Source: an uncultured Spirochaetaceae bacterium
Lineage (GTDB): Bacteria > Spirochaetota > Spirochaetia > Treponematales > Treponemataceae
Assembly (NCBI GenBank): GCA_902783155.1
Contig: CACZPR010000018.1
Coordinates: 1-64,000, forward strand
Length of the DNA: 64,000 nt
Direction of reading: 5' to 3'
The stretch's first letter is position 1. Each line of letters opens with the position of its first letter. Below, piece by piece: positions 60,765-64,000 of this stretch. Position numbers and translations under genes: made by a program. The notes under the pieces are model-generated. The model had not been told where the DNA came from and searched no databases. It saw only the letters and a program-made list of their open reading frames with translations.

Positions 60765-63265
60765 CATCGCACCTTCCTGCAGTAACATTCAAACGTGTCG
60801 CCAAGCCCACCAATCTGGCTGAATTTTTCAAGCAGCTTGAAACGTAGGTCCCCGCGCTTGAGATTATGCTTTTTCGCGGACGGAAATCTTTCCGGGTGGA
60901 TTCCGGTTGGAACTGTCCTGCACACTTTGAATCCATATTTGCGAAGTATGGCATCAGCTTTTTTTGGCTCCCAGATGCTGTAGTGGTCGGAGGGGCTTGA
61001 CTCAAAGAACGACTGCGCGCTGAATCTGCCGCTTACTCCGGAGCCTGATGGAGTGCTGAACGCAAACACCCCGCCCTTTCTCACAAGCCCACCGACGGCC
61101 TTTAAAACCTCGTCAAGATTCTGGAAATGCTCTATGACATACCACATCGTCACGGCATCAAACTGGTCCACGCCGAAAGCACTTTTCACATCGACACGCG
61201 GAAACTGGGCACAAATCGCCGGATATCCAAGTTTTTCGTTCACATAGTCCACAGCGTCCTGGCAGATGTCCGTTCCATATACCTGCCAACCGGCATCGCT
61301 CGCGGCATCAAGGAAAGGTCCAAGCGCACACCCAATGTCAAGAACGGATCCGGTCGGGGAAGAGTGTCCATGGTGCATGACCCTCTCGACATTGCTGATT
61401 CTTCGCAAGCCCTGTGACTTGATTGAAGCAAAATCCTCCTCGTAGGTTTTTCCGTACTGCTTCTGGTAGTCGCCGTAAAAATATTCGCGGTTGTATTCGG
61501 TCTGGACTGACTGAACCGTCCACGACTGGTAGAGCATTCCACATTTTCTGCACCGTCTGAAAGTCCGTTCCGGTATTCTAGCAACAAGGGTGTCGGTGGA
61601 GTCATGTCCACACTGGCATACCGGGCATGGAAGCGACATTCCCTGTGAAAGCACGGTCAAATATTCGCTCAGGGATTTTCCGGTGGAGTTTTCCATTTTT
61701 CTGTAGAGCGCGGAAGGATTCTCCAGCTTTTTTCTGAAGTCCGCCTCGTAGATGTTCTCGGGACCGAGCGACGAGTATCCATATTTTTCCGCAAGCTGCT
61801 GATGAAGAGGGGACGTTCCCAACAAAATGACGGCGCAGCCTGCCGCGGATGCCTCGAATGCCGTAAATCCATAGTGTGTGACAACCAAATCGTAGTCCGC
61901 AAGTTTTTCCTTTAGATTTTCAACAGGAGGAACAACCTTGACATACTGCAGCATGTTCTGGGAAAAGCTTTCCTCCATGTCGCCCACATAGTTTTTGCTT
62001 GGAGCAACAAGGGTCACGTAGACAGAGTTTGCAGCCAGGGATTTTGCCGCCGGAACAGAAAGAGAAAGAGGGTCCTCGCCGCCAAGGACAACAATCGCCG
62101 TATGGATTTTTGCCTCGCCCGATGAGGACTTTCTTTTTTTGGGAAGCGGAATGAAGGCCGGCTCCACAAGATTTGCACGCCTCTCGATTCCCACTGACGG
62201 AATTATGTCGAGCAGATATTCAACACAGTCGGTGTCGTAAGCCCCGTCGTCCATCGAGCAGACAGGACATTTTTCGGAAATGGTCTTCAGGAGGGACTGC
62301 GGAGTTGAAAACATGTCCACCACAGAAAGACTGTACAGCTCAAGCCACTCCAGCTTTTCAACAATCTGATATTTTTTTAGGCCCCTCTCCAGAGCGGAAT
62401 CAACAAGCGCGGCACACTGCTCAAGGCTCGGATTTTCCGGAATGTAGATTTCCCATCCATTTTCAATCGCAAGCTCCAGACAGCGGTGGAGATGTCCGGT
62501 TCCATGTCCCTTTTCAACGCTGGGCACAAGGAGAACCATGTTTTTGACTGCCGGTTTCTGGAACGCCTGGAGAATCTGCCCGCTGGTATACGGTGGCGCA
62601 AATCCCTTTGAAGAAAGCTCGTCCACAATCATCTGGGCGCGGATGTAGTCAACGCTTGTGTCTATGGTGGTCCTCAGCTCCGGGTGCGAGTATTTTTCAG
62701 GCGCAGGCTCAAAAATGGACCTGAAACTTTCGCTGTGATTGTAGAGCGCAGGCCCCACATGCTCATGGTCGTATGGGGAATCTGTTTTTTTTGCGGCATC
62801 CAGAAGAGAGTGCGCGTCGAACATTTCAACACCGCATCCATGTGGAAGACCCGAGAAAGTCATGTAGTCAATCTTTTCTTCAGCGGACCTCTTTTTCCAC
62901 TCAAGGACCAAATCGTTTGCGGCCTCGTAAAAAAGAAAGGGATTGTCGGCTGTTGCCCGAACAACAAGGTCTGCTGATGAAAGCTCTATCACACGGCAGA
63001 ATCTGTCAAGCACATCATCCCTGGAGCCACCAAAGATTTTGAATCCACATTTTTCCGCATAGGGCTTCAGCTGCTCAAAACTTTCCTCATCGGTGGCAAG
63101 ATAGTAGTCGTCCGCCACAACCTTTGACATGGCACCAAGGTTCCACTCAAGCACGGTCTTTCCACCAAGCTCCATCAGTGCCTTCCCCGGAAGCCTTGTC
63201 GAAGAAAGCCTGCACTGCACTATCAAAACCGTTCTAAGTGTCCCGGATTTGGACTCACCTTCCAT
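60764..63265 (-). CDS. Three-domain glycan enzyme: cytidylyltransferase, PseG-like, SAM methyltransferase
   Basis: About 833 residues. Residues ~10-245 resemble the SpsF cytidylyltransferases (VLIVQCRLSSTRLPGKALMELGGKTVLEW, VVRATADNPFLF, YMTFSGLPHGCGVEMF). Residues ~245-530 resemble PseG-type UDP-sugar hydrolases/transferases (LLVPSVEKGHGTGHLHRCLELA, VVLGGEDPLSL, VVTHYGFTAFEASAAGCAVILLG). Residues ~540-833 have a Cys-rich ribbon (CPVCQCG, CRKCGMLY) and a methyltransferase with SVLDIGCALGPFLDAASDAG and AVTMWYVIEHF. It may activate and methylate a nonulosonic-acid-like sugar. The start at 63265 has AAGGGG eight bases upstream; the ATG at 63271 abuts that site. It overlaps the glycosyltransferase end by 11 bases. 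Confidence 0.82.
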   Translation of the reverse strand: MEGESKSGTLRTVLIVQCRLSSTRLPGKALMELGGKTVLEWNLGAMSKVVADDYYLATDEESFEQLKPYAEKCGFKIFGGSRDDVLDRFCRVIELSSADLVVRATADNPFLFYEAANDLVLEWKKRSAEEKIDYMTFSGLPHGCGVEMFDAHSLLDAAKKTDSPYDHEHVGPALYNHSESFRSIFEPAPEKYSHPELRTTIDTSVDYIRAQMIVDELSSKGFAPPYTSGQILQAFQKPAVKNMVLLVPSVEKGHGTGHLHRCLELAIENGWEIYIPENPSLEQCAALVDSALERGLKKYQIVEKLEWLELYSLSVVDMFSTPQSLLKTISEKCPVCSMDDGAYDTDCVEYLLDIIPSVGIERRANLVEPAFIPLPKKRKSSSGEAKIHTAIVVLGGEDPLSLSVPAAKSLAANSVYVTLVAPSKNYVGDMEESFSQNMLQYVKVVPPVENLKEKLADYDLVVTHYGFTAFEASAAGCAVILLGTSPLHQQLAEKYGYSSLGPENIYEADFRKKLENPSALYRKMENSTGKSLSEYLTVLSQGMSLPCPVCQCGHDSTDTLVARIPERTFRRCRKCGMLYQSWTVQSVQTEYNREYFYGDYQKQYGKTYEEDFASIKSQGLRRISNVERVMHHGHSSPTGSVLDIGCALGPFLDAASDAGWQVYGTDICQDAVDYVNEKLGYPAICAQFPRVDVKSAFGVDQFDAVTMWYVIEHFQNLDEVLKAVGGLVRKGGVFAFSTPSGSGVSGRFSAQSFFESSPSDHYSIWEPKKADAILRKYGFKVCRTVPTGIHPERFPSAKKHNLKRGDLRFKLLEKFSQIGGLGDTFECYCRKVR

Positions 63266-64000
63266 TGCCATCCCCCCTTATCTGCGTCGTCGCCTCTTCC
63301 TCCTGCCACTTCTTCACAAAATCCATGGCATCGGTCTTAAAGCGGTAGCGGTTCATTTCCACCCATTCCCTGGCGTTTTTAAAAAGTATGTAGGACTCCT
63401 TCAGTCCACAAAGATTTTTATGCTTGAACGTAAAAAAATATGCAAGCGGAATCTGGGCCTCCTCGTTTCTATAAATCGGAAGAAGATTTTTAAGATAGAA
63501 GCGGAGGTAGGACATGTTTCTTGTCCTGTTCTCGACGTGGACTTCACCGGAATATGTAAACGAAAGCGAAAGGTCCAGAATCGTCTTCTCACCCCAGAGC
63601 CACGACCTGAAAAAAAGGTCCATCCTCTGCCAGTAGTCCGTAGTTATCGTGTAGTCGATTCCACCGAGCTGCATGAACTTGTCCCTGTCGTAAAGCCCCA
63701 CCCAGTCGGCGGCGTAGAATGTTTTGTTTCCGCTGGACATTGCGAGTGTCGGCTCTATCTCGAACACGGATTTTTTTTCCTGCGGTGAGAATTTTACCGG
63801 AAGCACCTGCTGTGTTGATGTAATCAGTTTTGGACAGATGCAGAATGCCTTGCTCTCAACCATGCGGGAAACTATCGTGATTGGAATCTGGAAGGTGTCC
63901 GAGCACATGTCGTCAAAAAGAACAAGGACGTAGGGCGTGGTGGCCTCCTGCATTCCAAGGTTTATCATGTCGCCGATTGAAACATAGTCGCTTCCGTCGT
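63255..64000 (-). CDS. Glycosyltransferase family 2-like protein (5' end outside window)
   Basis: The frame runs from the stop at 63255 through the right window edge; the ATG at 63968 is internal, preceded by DGSDYVSIGD. Recognisable glycosyltransferase features: EATTPYVLVLFDDM (DDxD-like), a central insert, YAADWVGLYDRDKFMQLGGIDYTITTDYWQRMDLFFRSWLWGEKTIL (the usual acceptor-side GG(x)D and E/D-W region). The C-terminal ~80 residues are helical and basic. Cytosolic, probably adding a sugar to protein or lipid. Followed with overlap by the three-domain sugar enzyme, so one operon for glycan modification. Confidence 0.75.
   Translation of the reverse strand, partial: DGSDYVSIGDMINLGMQEATTPYVLVLFDDMCSDTFQIPITIVSRMVESKAFCICPKLITSTQQVLPVKFSPQEKKSVFEIEPTLAMSSGNKTFYAADWVGLYDRDKFMQLGGIDYTITTDYWQRMDLFFRSWLWGEKTILDLSLSFTYSGEVHVENRTRNMSYLRFYLKNLLPIYRNEEAQIPLAYFFTFKHKNLCGLKESYILFKNAREWVEMNRYRFKTDAMDFVKKWQEEEATTQIRGDGNGR

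Overview
The window looks like the chromosome of a treponeme (Spirochaetota). The evidence is a FlaA-type periplasmic flagellar sheath protein, a dcw cluster of spirochaete type (mraZ-rsmH-ftsL-murF-ftsW-ftsQ-ftsA-ftsZ), giant Ig-like repeat lipoproteins of the kind common in gut and oral treponemes, and SUMF1-family proteins. G+C is moderate by eye. Almost every gene is on the minus strand. The exceptions are the SUMF1 gene at the left edge and a damaged gene near 54.1-54.8 kb. No insertion sequence, prophage, CRISPR array or rRNA was seen.

Layout: 1-3.2 kb holds the 3' part of a SUMF1 protein, a membrane protein and a TatD nuclease. 3.2-6.5 kb is one reading frame that joins a HAD phosphatase to MutS2. 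6.5-9.0 kb is a zinc-type ABC transporter (permease, ATPase, lipoprotein), followed by tRNA-Leu. 9.3-14.6 kb is a ribosome-maturation/flagellar-accessory operon, rpsP-khpA-rimM-trmD-rplS-(FliK-like)-(FlhB-like)-x-yraN, with an order close to that of Bacillus. 14.7-22.8 kb has two c-di-GMP proteins flanking an ilvB-dtxR-argH operon. 23-34.4 kb is an 11.4-kb surface lipoprotein locus that appears to be one gene split by a frameshift. 34.7-37.5 kb has malQ and two half-size ChrA proteins. 37.5-44 kb is dprA-topA-xerC-hslV-hslU. 44.1-53.9 kb is the division cluster, ending in xerD and a TPR lipoprotein. 54-54.9 kb has the damaged plus-strand gene and tRNA-Glu. 54.9-57.4 kb has a small alarmone synthetase with TPRs and flaA. 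57.6-64 kb has a GerMN protein, an amidase, an ATP-grasp enzyme, a three-domain sugar enzyme and a glycosyltransferase cut by the window end.

The genes form tightly packed operons with many ATGA or TGATG overlaps. Division, chromosome resolution (two Xer recombinases, topA, dprA) and proteolysis (HslVU) are neighbours. The sugar-modification genes directly upstream of flaA suggest, as inference only, glycosylation of surface or flagellar proteins. The observations most worth checking are the split giant lipoprotein, the HAD-MutS2 fusion, the three-domain glycan enzyme, the frameshifted gene with a non-AUG start at 54 kb, and four phased MraZ boxes over the mraZ start.
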